A DNA stretch of 7,448 nt. Source: Spirochaetaceae bacterium. GTDB lineage: Bacteria > Spirochaetota > Spirochaetia > Treponematales > Breznakiellaceae. A model generated the notes under the pieces. The model was not told the DNA's origin, searched no databases, and was given only the letters and a program-made list of their open reading frames with translations. The stretch is from contig JAISOO010000059.1 of assembly GCA_031275595.1 (NCBI GenBank), positions 1 to 7,448 of the forward strand. The letters are read 5' to 3'. Position 1 is the first letter of the stretch. Each line of letters starts with the position of its first letter. The position numbers and the translations under genes are program-made. Of the stretch, positions 1 to 5,334 are shown one piece after another.

Positions 1-3
1 GAG

Positions 4-34
4 GCTTTCCCAAAACTTCAGTTTTTGGGAAAGC
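4..34. repeat. palindromic repeat, copy A
   Basis: A perfect 12-bp inverted repeat, arms 4-15 (GCTTTCCCAAAA) and 23-34, with a 7-base loop. The minus-strand loop region reads CTGAAG, very close to copy E at 3378-3408, which suggests that both derive from one element. It lies downstream of lysA among other hairpins. A role as a REP-like transcript-end or mRNA-stabilising hairpin is inferred only. Confidence 0.6.
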
Positions 35-50
35 AACCTTAGATTTATTG

Positions 51-78
51 GAAAAAGCGGGCTTTAGACCGCTTTTTC
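51..78. terminator. bidirectional intrinsic terminator downstream of lysA
   Basis: A 10-bp stem, GAAAAAGCGG (51-60) and CCGCTTTTTC (69-78), with an 8-base loop. The A5 and T5 tracts flank a GCGG/CCGC core, so on either strand the transcript ends in a GC-rich hairpin followed by a U tract. This is the classic form of a bidirectional Rho-independent terminator. It would end the asd-lysA transcript coming from the right and any convergent transcript from beyond the left edge. Confidence 0.6.
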
Positions 79-81
79 GGA

Positions 82-118
82 AGCCTTTCCCAAAACTAAC
101 CGAGTTTTGGGAAAGGCT
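82..118. repeat. palindromic repeat, copy B
   Basis: A perfect 16-bp inverted repeat (AGCCTTTCCCAAAACT at 82-97, complementary arm 103-118) with a 5-base loop, the longest perfect stem in the window. Read on the minus strand it starts about 9 bases after a TATAAT box (127-132). Its outer arm AGCCTTTcCC is shared with copy D at 2668-2691. There is no U tract beyond it, so it is not a convincing terminator by itself. Confidence 0.65.
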
Positions 119-126
119 CGATGGGT

Positions 127-132
127 ATTATA
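127..132 (-). promoter_or_regulatory. possible -10 box pointing left
   Basis: The minus strand reads a perfect TATAAT here, in an AT-rich stretch between the hairpin at 155-177 and copy B. No good -35 hexamer lies 16-18 bases upstream (only GGTGGT/GGGTGG-like sequence), and no gene begins inside the window to its left. It may be chance, or a promoter for a gene beyond the left edge. It is listed because two other palindromes of the same family also follow a -10-like box. Confidence 0.25.
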
Positions 133-154
133 AAATCATATAAACCGGACCACC

Positions 155-177
155 CCCAAAACCCGGCGGGTTTTGGG
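155..177 (-). terminator. hairpin directly downstream of lysA (palindrome copy C)
   Basis: A 10-bp perfect stem CCCAAAACCC (155-164) and GGGTTTTGGG (168-177) with a 3-base loop, starting 8 bases after the lysA stop. It is a shortened member of the CCCAAAA/TTTTGGG palindrome family. On the minus strand it is followed by GGTGG, not a U tract, so it is a transcript-end or 3'-protecting hairpin more than a textbook terminator. The stem at 51-78 fits termination better. Confidence 0.4.
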
Positions 178-185
178 TACAGCCC

Positions 186-1463
186 TCAGGTTTTATCCTG
201 ACCGTTAAAATCACCCAGGGCGCTTATATCCAGGGTAGCAAAGTAATCATCCACGGTCTCACTCCGGCGGATGGTGAGGATAGACTTATCCGGCCGTAGC
301 AGCAGTTCCCCGCAGCGGAGCTTGCCGTTGTAGTTGAACCCCATGGCCCGGCCGTGGGCACCGGCGTCGTGGATGATCACGTAGTCCCCGGGGCTTATCG
401 CCGGTAATTGCCGTTGAAGGGCGAATTTGTCGTTGTTTTCGCAGAGGCTTCCCACCACATCGTAGGTTTCCGTGGCAGGGGCATCCTCCTTTTCCGCCAC
501 GGTGATGTGATGATAGGCCCCGTAAAGGCCGGGCCGCATCAGGTCCGCCATAGAGGCGTCCAGGCCGATGTAGTTCCGGTAGATACTTTTGGTATGGATG
601 GCCCGGGTTACCAGCCACCCGTAGGGACCGGTGATCACCCGGCCCCATTCGGTACGGATTCCCAGAGGATGGAGCGCGCCGGGAACGATGATCCGGTCAT
701 AGAGCGCTTGAATCCCCGCGGCAAGGCGGCCATAATCCACCGCCTCGTCCCCAGGCCGGTAGGGGATGCCCATCCCTCCGCCGAGATTGACGAATTCCAG
801 CCGGACGGCGGTTTTTTCCTCGATCTCCACAGCCAATTCAAAAAGGAGCCGCGCCGTTTCAATATGATAATACAAGGTGAGATCATTGGACGCCACCATG
901 GTATGCAGCGCGAAGCGCTGAACCCCCTTTTCCCGGAGCAATCCGTAGGCCCGGAGAATCTGTTCCCGGGTAAACCCGAATTTGGCCTCCTCGGGTTTCC
1001 CGATGATGACGTTCCCCCCCTTTAGGGGGCCCGGGTTGTAACGGCAGGAAATGACCGGGGGGATGCCCGCGGTCTTCTCCAGAAAATCAATATGGGTAAT
1101 ATCATCCAGGTTAATGACTGCCCCCAGAGCCCGGGCGGCCCGGTACTCCCGGGCGGGGGTCTCGTTGGAGGTGAACATAATGTCCTCCCCGGTGATCCCC
1201 GCCATATCCGCCAGAACCAGTTCAGGGTAACTGGAACAGTCCGCCCCAAGACCCTCCTCGGCGAGGAGCTTGAGAATAAAGGGATTGGGCAGGGCTTTAA
1301 CGGCAAAATGCTCTTTAAATGACGGAAAAATCGAAAAAGCCCTGAGGATGGCCCGGGCGTTATCCCGAATGGCCCCTTCATCGTAAAGATAGAAGGGAGT
1401 CGGGTAAGACCGGACCAATTCATCGAGCCGCGCCTTGGACAGGGGAAAGGTCTTGCCGCTCAT
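186..1463 (-). CDS. lysA: diaminopimelate decarboxylase
   Basis: Catalyses the last step of lysine synthesis, the PLP-dependent decarboxylation of meso-diaminopimelate to L-lysine, in the cytoplasm. The 425-aa protein has the fold-type III layout: an N-terminal alanine-racemase-like barrel with the probable PLP lysine K56 in HFAVKALPN, the glycine-rich loop NLGGGMG (227-232), and TEWGR (271-275), corresponding to the phosphate-binding ExGR region. The C-terminal beta domain has CENNDKFA (C341, E342), the partner-subunit catalytic Cys-Glu region. Where many members read H-I/V-G-S-Q this one reads HTMVASN (187-193), which I recall from a clade in clostridia and other anaerobes, so the variant is not damage. 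The start overlaps the asd stop as ATGA, with AAGGGG about 8 bases upstream, so translation is probably coupled to asd. It is the last gene of the unit. Confidence 0.95.
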   Translation of the reverse strand: MSGKTFPLSKARLDELVRSYPTPFYLYDEGAIRDNARAILRAFSIFPSFKEHFAVKALPNPFILKLLAEEGLGADCSSYPELVLADMAGITGEDIMFTSNETPAREYRAARALGAVINLDDITHIDFLEKTAGIPPVISCRYNPGPLKGGNVIIGKPEEAKFGFTREQILRAYGLLREKGVQRFALHTMVASNDLTLYYHIETARLLFELAVEIEEKTAVRLEFVNLGGGMGIPYRPGDEAVDYGRLAAGIQALYDRIIVPGALHPLGIRTEWGRVITGPYGWLVTRAIHTKSIYRNYIGLDASMADLMRPGLYGAYHHITVAEKEDAPATETYDVVGSLCENNDKFALQRQLPAISPGDYVIIHDAGAHGRAMGFNYNGKLRCGELLLRPDKSILTIRRSETVDDYFATLDISALGDFNGQDKT

Positions 1464-2560
1464 GATAGATACCCCTTAGTTTTAAGCAGTTCCGCGTTGA
1501 GGATCCCTCCACCGGCGGCTCCCCGGACCGTATTATGGGACAGGCAGGTAAAACGGAGGTCGAAGATATTACAGGGCCGGATCCTGCCCACGGTAACGGC
1601 CATAGCCTTATCCGCGTCCCGGTCTTTCCGGGGCTGGGGCCGGTCCGCCTCTTCCCGTAGGATAATGGGCCGTTTAGGGGCCATGGGAAGGTCCAACTCC
1701 TGGGGCAGGGCGGTAAAGGAAGCCCAAATTTCCTTTACCTGTTCAATTGATGGTCTTGGACCGGCAAATTCCAGGCTGACGCAGGCGGTATGGCCGTCGC
1801 TTACCGGGACCCGGTTGCAGTGGGCGCTGATTCGGGGCGCGGAAGCCTTTTCTATCCCGCCGTCTTTGAGGGTTCCCAGGATCTTCAGCGGTTCCTGTTC
1901 GGATTTCTCCTCCTCCCCTCCGATGTAGGGAACCACATTGTCGATTATGTCCAGGCTGGGCGTCCCGGGGTAACCCGCGCCGGAAACCGCCTGCAGGGTG
2001 GTTACAAAAACCCGGCCGGCCTCATACCCCGCCTTGATCAGAGCATAGAGGGGGGTCATATAGCTCTGGATGGAACAGTTGGGTTTCACCGCGATAAAGC
2101 CCCGGTCCCAGCCCCGTTTTGCCCGCTGGAAGGGGATAAGATCCGCGTGATGGGGATTTATTTCGGCGATAAGCATGGGCACGTCCCCGGTCCACCGGTG
2201 GGCGGAGGCGTTGGAGATCACCGGGAACCCCGCGGCGGCGTAGGCCGATTCCAGGGTCCGGATCTCCTCTTTACCTATTTCCAGAGCGGAAAAAACAAAG
2301 GCGCAGTCCCCCGCTTTGCCGGCCTTGACCGCCCGGGACAGGTCGTTGGCGTCCTCCACAGTGAGGTTTCCCAGGGCATCGGAGTATGGCTTGACCTGAT
2401 GCCAGCGTCCCGCCACGGCCTCGTGATACTGTTTACCGGCGCTCCGGGGGGAGGCGGCCACATAACGCACCTCAAACCAGGGATGGTTTTCCAGGAGGGC
2501 AATGTACTGTTGCCCAACCATGCCCGTCGCGCCCAGGATTCCTACAGGGATCTTTCCCAT
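1460..2560 (-). CDS. asd: aspartate-semialdehyde dehydrogenase, archaeal/fungal-type
   Basis: Reduces L-aspartyl-4-phosphate to L-aspartate-4-semialdehyde with NADPH, the second step of the aspartate pathway and a branch point to lysine, threonine and methionine. The N-terminus carries the Rossmann motif GILGATGMVGQQ. The active-site cysteine lies in VKPNCSIQS (C162 from the start chosen here), and the probable catalytic histidine in ISAHCNRVPV (H247). The sequence style and length (366 aa) fit the TIGR00978 class found in archaea, fungi and spirochetes rather than the E. coli/Bacillus class. An in-frame ATG 12 bases upstream (2572) would give 370 aa; I prefer 2560 because GGAGGA lies 4 bases before it, inside the would-be first codons. 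It sits downstream of a likely promoter (2702-2730) and a three-hairpin leader, and its stop overlaps the lysA start by 4 bases. Confidence 0.93.
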   Translation of the reverse strand: MGKIPVGILGATGMVGQQYIALLENHPWFEVRYVAASPRSAGKQYHEAVAGRWHQVKPYSDALGNLTVEDANDLSRAVKAGKAGDCAFVFSALEIGKEEIRTLESAYAAAGFPVISNASAHRWTGDVPMLIAEINPHHADLIPFQRAKRGWDRGFIAVKPNCSIQSYMTPLYALIKAGYEAGRVFVTTLQAVSGAGYPGTPSLDIIDNVVPYIGGEEEKSEQEPLKILGTLKDGGIEKASAPRISAHCNRVPVSDGHTACVSLEFAGPRPSIEQVKEIWASFTALPQELDLPMAPKRPIILREEADRPQPRKDRDADKAMAVTVGRIRPCNIFDLRFTCLSHNTVRGAAGGGILNAELLKTKGYLS

Positions 2561-2564
2561 CTGT

Positions 2565-2570
2565 TCCTCC
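2565..2570 (-). promoter_or_regulatory. Shine-Dalgarno site deciding the asd start
   Basis: GGAGGA on the minus strand, 4 bases before the ATG at 2560. The upstream ATG at 2572 overlaps this site and has only AAGG before it, so 2560 is the better start. Confidence 0.55.
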
Positions 2571-2590
2571 ATAAAACCTTAGCGGTCCCG

Positions 2591-2626
2591 GGTCTGTCCG
2601 GAAAGCCCGCTGCTTCCGGACAGACC
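2591..2626 (-). repeat. 13-bp perfect hairpin in the asd leader
   Basis: GGTCTGTCCGGAA (2591-2603) pairs perfectly with TTCCGGACAGACC (2614-2626) around a 10-base loop. It is GC-rich and stable on both strands. On the asd strand it ends 20 bases before the Shine-Dalgarno site and is not followed by a U tract, so it does not look like a terminator. It belongs to neither the CCCAAAA family nor any riboswitch I recognise. A role in asd mRNA stability or regulation is a guess. Confidence 0.6.
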
Positions 2627-2638
2627 GCGCCCCCGCTC

Positions 2639-2655
2639 CCGTTTCGTTGAAACGG
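2639..2655 (-). repeat. small hairpin in the asd leader
   Basis: CCGTTTC (2639-2645) pairs with GAAACGG (2649-2655) around a 3-base loop. It is the middle of three successive hairpins between the asd promoter and start codon. Confidence 0.4.
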
Positions 2656-2667
2656 TACGCAAACTTC

Positions 2668-2691
2668 TTCCAAAACCACCGGGCTTTGGAA
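2668..2691 (-). repeat. palindromic repeat, copy D
   Basis: TTCCAAA (2668-2674) pairs with TTTGGAA (2685-2691), a 7-bp stem. On the minus strand the lead-in AGCCTTTTCC matches the outer arm of copy B (AGCCTTTCCC). Both arms have lost a matching base relative to the others, so the stem is retained. It begins about 10 bases after the proposed asd -10 box and so would form near the 5' end of the transcript. Confidence 0.5.
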
Positions 2692-2701
2692 AAGGCTCCT
2701 T

Positions 2702-2730
2702 ATTCTAGCAAAAAACCATTATTTTGACTA
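2702..2730 (-). promoter_or_regulatory. sigma70-like promoter for asd-lysA
   Basis: On the minus strand: -35 TAGTCA (2730-2725, 4 of 6 matches to TTGACA), 17-base spacer, -10 TAGAAT (2707-2702, 5 of 6), with TGC just before the -10, forming an extended -10 (TGnTAGAAT). Transcription would begin near 2695, giving a leader of about 135 bases before asd. The call rests on consensus match only. Confidence 0.5.
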
Positions 2731-2758
2731 TGCGGATTTTTCGGCTCCCGCCTTCCAA

Positions 2759-3364
2759 TCACCGCCGGTTTAGGAATTCACGGATCCGTTGTTTTGTCCG
2801 GCTCCTTTCCAGCATTTCCCGAAAAATTTCATAGGTCAGCCGGGCGTCATACTCACTGCCGTGGAGCTTGTCGGTTTCCAGGGCAAGGCCGTAATACGCC
2901 GCGGTCTCGCTGAGGCGGGGATATTTGAGGCCGCCCCCATACCTCGGCAGCTTGATGACCGCCAGATTTTCCTTCATGGTGCAAAAACAATGTTTCAGGG
3001 GGAAAAAAATAAATTTCCGGTCAAAGGCAATATGATGCCCCACGTAGTGGTTTACCCCGGCGCAAAAGGTTTTAAAATCCGTATCGCCGGTGAAATGTTC
3101 CGCGTAACGGGCATTATCCCGTTTCTTACGGATCACCGTGTCGGTAAGGCCGTTCACCGCCAGGGCTTCGGGATTTTCCGGCTCCCCGGGATTCCGGTAG
3201 TAGAAACGGGTAAAAAGCTCCCCGATGGTGTCTATATCATTCCCATTAAAAAGCGCTTTTATCGCGGTAATTGAAAGGACGCTGGATTTCCTGGATAATC
3301 CATTGGTCTCCACGTCAAAAAATATCACCGGTTTATGGGATCCGGTGGGGTCGCTGTTATCCAT
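2759..3364 (-). CDS. DEDDh-family 3'-5' exonuclease (DnaQ-like)
   Basis: A 201-aa stand-alone exonuclease domain. The DEDDh metal-binding residues are visible in order: D17 and E19 in FFDVETNG (Exo I), D115 in GHHIAFDRKF (Exo II), and H168 and D173 in LHGSEYDARLTYE (Exo III with the histidine of the DEDDh class). By family such enzymes remove nucleotides from 3' ends of DNA or RNA. The substrate cannot be told, and there is no polymerase, helicase or UvrC-like fusion. The protein is complete, has no signal peptide, and is rich in charged residues at the C-terminus. Start: ATG at 3364 with GGGGAG 4 bases upstream. It has no evident part in lysine synthesis, lies between dapA and asd with a gap on each side, and has its own likely promoter (3409-3437), so it is probably an interloper in the cluster. 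Confidence 0.85.
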   Translation of the reverse strand: MDNSDPTGSHKPVIFFDVETNGLSRKSSVLSITAIKALFNGNDIDTIGELFTRFYYRNPGEPENPEALAVNGLTDTVIRKKRDNARYAEHFTGDTDFKTFCAGVNHYVGHHIAFDRKFIFFPLKHCFCTMKENLAVIKLPRYGGGLKYPRLSETAAYYGLALETDKLHGSEYDARLTYEIFREMLERSRTKQRIREFLNRR

Positions 3365-3377
3365 AATTCTCCCCGAA

Positions 3378-3408
3378 GGATTCCCAAAATTTCAGCTTTC
3401 GGGAATCC
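3378..3408 (-). repeat. palindromic repeat, copy E
   Basis: GGATTCCC (3378-3385) pairs with GGGAATCC (3401-3408); after one A/C mismatch AAA pairs with TTT, leaving a loop around TTTCAGC. The plus-strand loop TTCAG is the same as in copy A. On the minus strand the stem begins right after the exonuclease promoter's -10 box and ends 3 bases before its Shine-Dalgarno site, so it occupies nearly the whole 5' leader and could affect translation. Confidence 0.55.
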
Positions 3409-3437
3409 CTTATACTGCGGGAAAAGCGAGTTGTTAA
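3409..3437 (-). promoter_or_regulatory. sigma70-like promoter for the exonuclease gene
   Basis: On the minus strand: -35 TTAACA (3437-3432, 5 of 6), spacer of exactly 17 bases, -10 TATAAG (3414-3409, 5 of 6). Transcription would start near 3402, about 38 bases before the ATG. This is the best promoter match in the window. The -35 box lies in the loop of an inverted repeat (3419-3448). Confidence 0.6.
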
Positions 3438-3448
3438 CCGCCTTTCCC
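3419..3448 (-). repeat. inverted repeat around the -35 box, possible operator
   Basis: GGGAAAAGCG (3419-3428) pairs with CGCCTTTCCC (3439-3448) with one mismatch, leaving a central AGTTGTTAAC that contains the -35 hexamer of the exonuclease promoter. The position would suit a repressor-binding site. It could equally be a 3' hairpin of the dapA transcript. No regulator is present to connect it with. Confidence 0.35.
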
Positions 3449-3460
3449 AGGGCCGCCCCT

Positions 3461-3505
3461 CGGCAGCCGGGTTTGGGGACGGCCCCACGGACACCCGGTT
3501 TGCCG
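3461..3505 (-). terminator. imperfect GC-rich hairpin downstream of dapA
   Basis: CGGCAGCCGGGT (3461-3472) pairs with the bases at 3493-3505 with one bulge and one G-T pair; a small GGGG/CCCC stem lies inside. It begins about 25 bases after the dapA stop and could mark the end of the lysC-dapB-dapA transcript. No U tract follows on the minus strand, so a Rho-independent call is weak. Confidence 0.3.
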
Positions 3506-3529
3506 GGGATCCGCCAAGCGGCCGGAGCC

Positions 3530-4453
3530 CTATTTTTGCCGCCGGCTGTCCTTGGTTATACCCATATCTTCCAGAACCGCATAGAGGCGGCTTTCGTTCT
3601 CCGGGGAGAGGGGCCCCAGGGGAAGCCTGGGCGGACCTCCGGGCAGGCCCGCCCAGGTCATGGCCGCTTTGATGGGAACGGGGTTGGTTTCGATAAAGGC
3701 GGCCTTGATCAGGGGAAGCAACCGGTAATGCAGCTTCCGGCCCTCCGCAAAATCACCGGCCCGGCAGGCCTTAACCAGCGCCGTAATTCGGTCGGGGAGC
3801 AGGTTGGAAATCACCGAGATGATCCCATCCCCCCCCAGGGCCATCAGGGGCAACGTAAGGGCGTCGTCCCCGGAAAGCACCGTAAAGTCCCCTCCCCCGG
3901 CCTTCCGCGGCTCCGCCGTGTCCCGGATGATGTCCCCCATCTGGGCCAGGTCTCCGGAGGCCTCCTTGACCCCGATAACGCCGGGGATTCGGGAAAGCTC
4001 ACTCATCAGGGCGGGGCTGATATTCCGCCCGGTCCGGGAGGCGATGTTGTAAACGATCAGCGGAAGCCCTCCCTTGACGGCGGCCGCCTCAAAATGGCGA
4101 AGGATCCCCGAATCATTGGGTTTATTGTAATAGGGGGTCACCACCAGGGCGGCATCGGCTCCCAGGTCCCTGGCCCGTTTGACGTATTTTACGGCGTATT
4201 GCGTGGAATTGGAACCGGCCCCGGCGATGACCGGGATCCGGCCCCCTGCTTCCTCCACGGCGATTTTGAGGAGCTTTTCCTCCTCATCTTCTTCCAGGGT
4301 CGGGGTCTCGCCGGTAGTTCCCAGGGGAACGAGGCCGTCGATTCCTTCCCGCATCTGAAAACGGATCAGTTCCCTGAATCCGTCATAATCCACTTCCCCA
4401 TTTTCAAGCATGGGGGTGATAAGGGCCGTATAGGCCCCCCGAAATAGGTTCAT
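3530..4453 (-). CDS. dapA: 4-hydroxy-tetrahydrodipicolinate synthase
   Basis: Condenses pyruvate with aspartate semialdehyde, the first committed step of the lysine branch; a cytoplasmic TIM-barrel enzyme of the DHDPS/NAL family. The family residues are in order (numbering from the start chosen): the GTTGE motif with T46-T47, PYYNKP with Y109, VYN with Y135, SRTG with R140, and the Schiff-base lysine K163 in GVKEASGD. The loop reads YNIASRTG where most members have a proline before SRT. Length 307 aa is normal. An upstream in-frame ATG (4465) would add MEPG; I prefer 4453 because GGAG lies 6 bases before it and the family N-terminus is short, but GAGGGA overlapping the dapB stop could serve 4465. 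It is last in the tight lysC-dapB-dapA unit, 19 bases after dapB (7 with the upstream start). Confidence 0.94.
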   Translation of the reverse strand: MNLFRGAYTALITPMLENGEVDYDGFRELIRFQMREGIDGLVPLGTTGETPTLEEDEEEKLLKIAVEEAGGRIPVIAGAGSNSTQYAVKYVKRARDLGADAALVVTPYYNKPNDSGILRHFEAAAVKGGLPLIVYNIASRTGRNISPALMSELSRIPGVIGVKEASGDLAQMGDIIRDTAEPRKAGGGDFTVLSGDDALTLPLMALGGDGIISVISNLLPDRITALVKACRAGDFAEGRKLHYRLLPLIKAAFIETNPVPIKAAMTWAGLPGGPPRLPLGPLSPENESRLYAVLEDMGITKDSRRQK

Positions 4454-4472
4454 ACCGGGCTCCATAACAAAT

Positions 4473-5312
4473 TTATCCCTCAGGCAAAGGGGATTCTAAC
4501 ATATCCTTAAGCACGTCATCCATGGTAAAAACCCCAAGCCGGGGAACGAGGGCAGCCTGCCCCGGGGCGGTATATGACACCAGCCATTCCGCCGCCTGGA
4601 GCGCCCCAAGGGCAAAGCCTTCCCGGTTCCGGGCGGTATGGGTTATCTCGATGGTATCCGCCGGGGAATCAAAAAAGAGGCGGTGAATTCCCGGTACGGA
4701 CCCGATCCGGAGGCTGGGAAAGTGCAGTTCCCCGGGGCGGGGGGGACGGTTCAGGGTATCCCACACGGCCTGGGTCTTCCGGGTCATCCGGGCCAGAACC
4801 TGTTCCACCAGGGTTTTGGCGGTCCCCGAAGGGCTGTCCGCCTTTTTATTGTGGTGTACCTCTAGCCCCCCCACATCGTATTCCTGAAAGGGATCCATGA
4901 CCGCCGCCGCATAGGCGGCGATGCGGTAAAACAGGTTAACCCCCAGGGAAAAATTAGAGGACCAAAGCAGGGAAGATCGGGCATCGGTTATTATCTTCGT
5001 TACCTCCTCAAGCCGATCGTACCATCCGGTGGTACCGGTCACCACCGGCAGCTTCCATCGGGCGAGGGTTTTAATATTTTCCACGGTTTTATCCGGCCGG
5101 GTAAATTCAACGGCCACGTCGGCCTTTGCCAGGTCCCCGGAAATCCCCTCCCCCCCCTCGCCGGGGAAACGCCTGAGGAGGGGTATCCCCGATTGGGTTT
5201 TATCATGCGCCCCATAGGGATCAAGGGCCACGGTGATCCGATGCCCCCGGTTCAGGGCTTCCTGTTCTATCAACCTTCCCATCTTACCGTAACCAATAAG
5301 GGCGATATTCAT
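4473..5312 (-). CDS. dapB: 4-hydroxy-tetrahydrodipicolinate reductase
   Basis: Reduces the DapA product to tetrahydrodipicolinate with NAD(P)H. The 279-aa protein has an N-terminal Rossmann domain starting MNIALIGYGKMG (GxGxxG at 7-12), the conserved VTGTTGW (91-97), and the substrate-binding signature EVHHNKKADSPSGTA (151-165), with catalytic H153 and K157 as in the E. coli HHRHK motif. Length is close to the 273 aa of E. coli. The frame is open further upstream to 5453, but this would only translate lysC sequence; the start at 5312 has a strong GAGGAGGA 7 bases before it and gives the proper N-terminus. It begins 22 bases after the lysC stop and ends 7-19 bases before dapA, so it is co-transcribed. 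Confidence 0.94.
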   Translation of the reverse strand: MNIALIGYGKMGRLIEQEALNRGHRITVALDPYGAHDKTQSGIPLLRRFPGEGGEGISGDLAKADVAVEFTRPDKTVENIKTLARWKLPVVTGTTGWYDRLEEVTKIITDARSSLLWSSNFSLGVNLFYRIAAYAAAVMDPFQEYDVGGLEVHHNKKADSPSGTAKTLVEQVLARMTRKTQAVWDTLNRPPRPGELHFPSLRIGSVPGIHRLFFDSPADTIEITHTARNREGFALGALQAAEWLVSYTAPGQAALVPRLGVFTMDDVLKDMLESPLPEG

Positions 5313-5319
5313 GGGCCGC

Positions 5320-5327
5320 TCCTCCTC
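5320..5327 (-). promoter_or_regulatory. Shine-Dalgarno site deciding the dapB start
   Basis: GAGGAGGA on the minus strand, 7 bases before the ATG at 5312. It rules out the longer open frame that runs back into lysC. Confidence 0.6.
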
Positions 5328-5334
5328 ACCGGAT

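Noticed and set aside
1790..2650. A 286-codon plus-strand open frame opposite asd
   Set aside because: Shadow of asd caused by GC-rich codons; no motif and no ribosome-binding signal.
3365..3529. An insertion sequence or integrated element carrying the exonuclease
   Set aside because: There is no transposase or integrase, no flanking direct repeat of the whole gene, and the inverted repeats left and right are not matching ends.
3335..4447. A 370-codon plus-strand open frame opposite dapA
   Set aside because: Antisense to an unmistakable dapA; translation is Gly/Pro/Arg-rich without recognisable domains, and no convincing start site.
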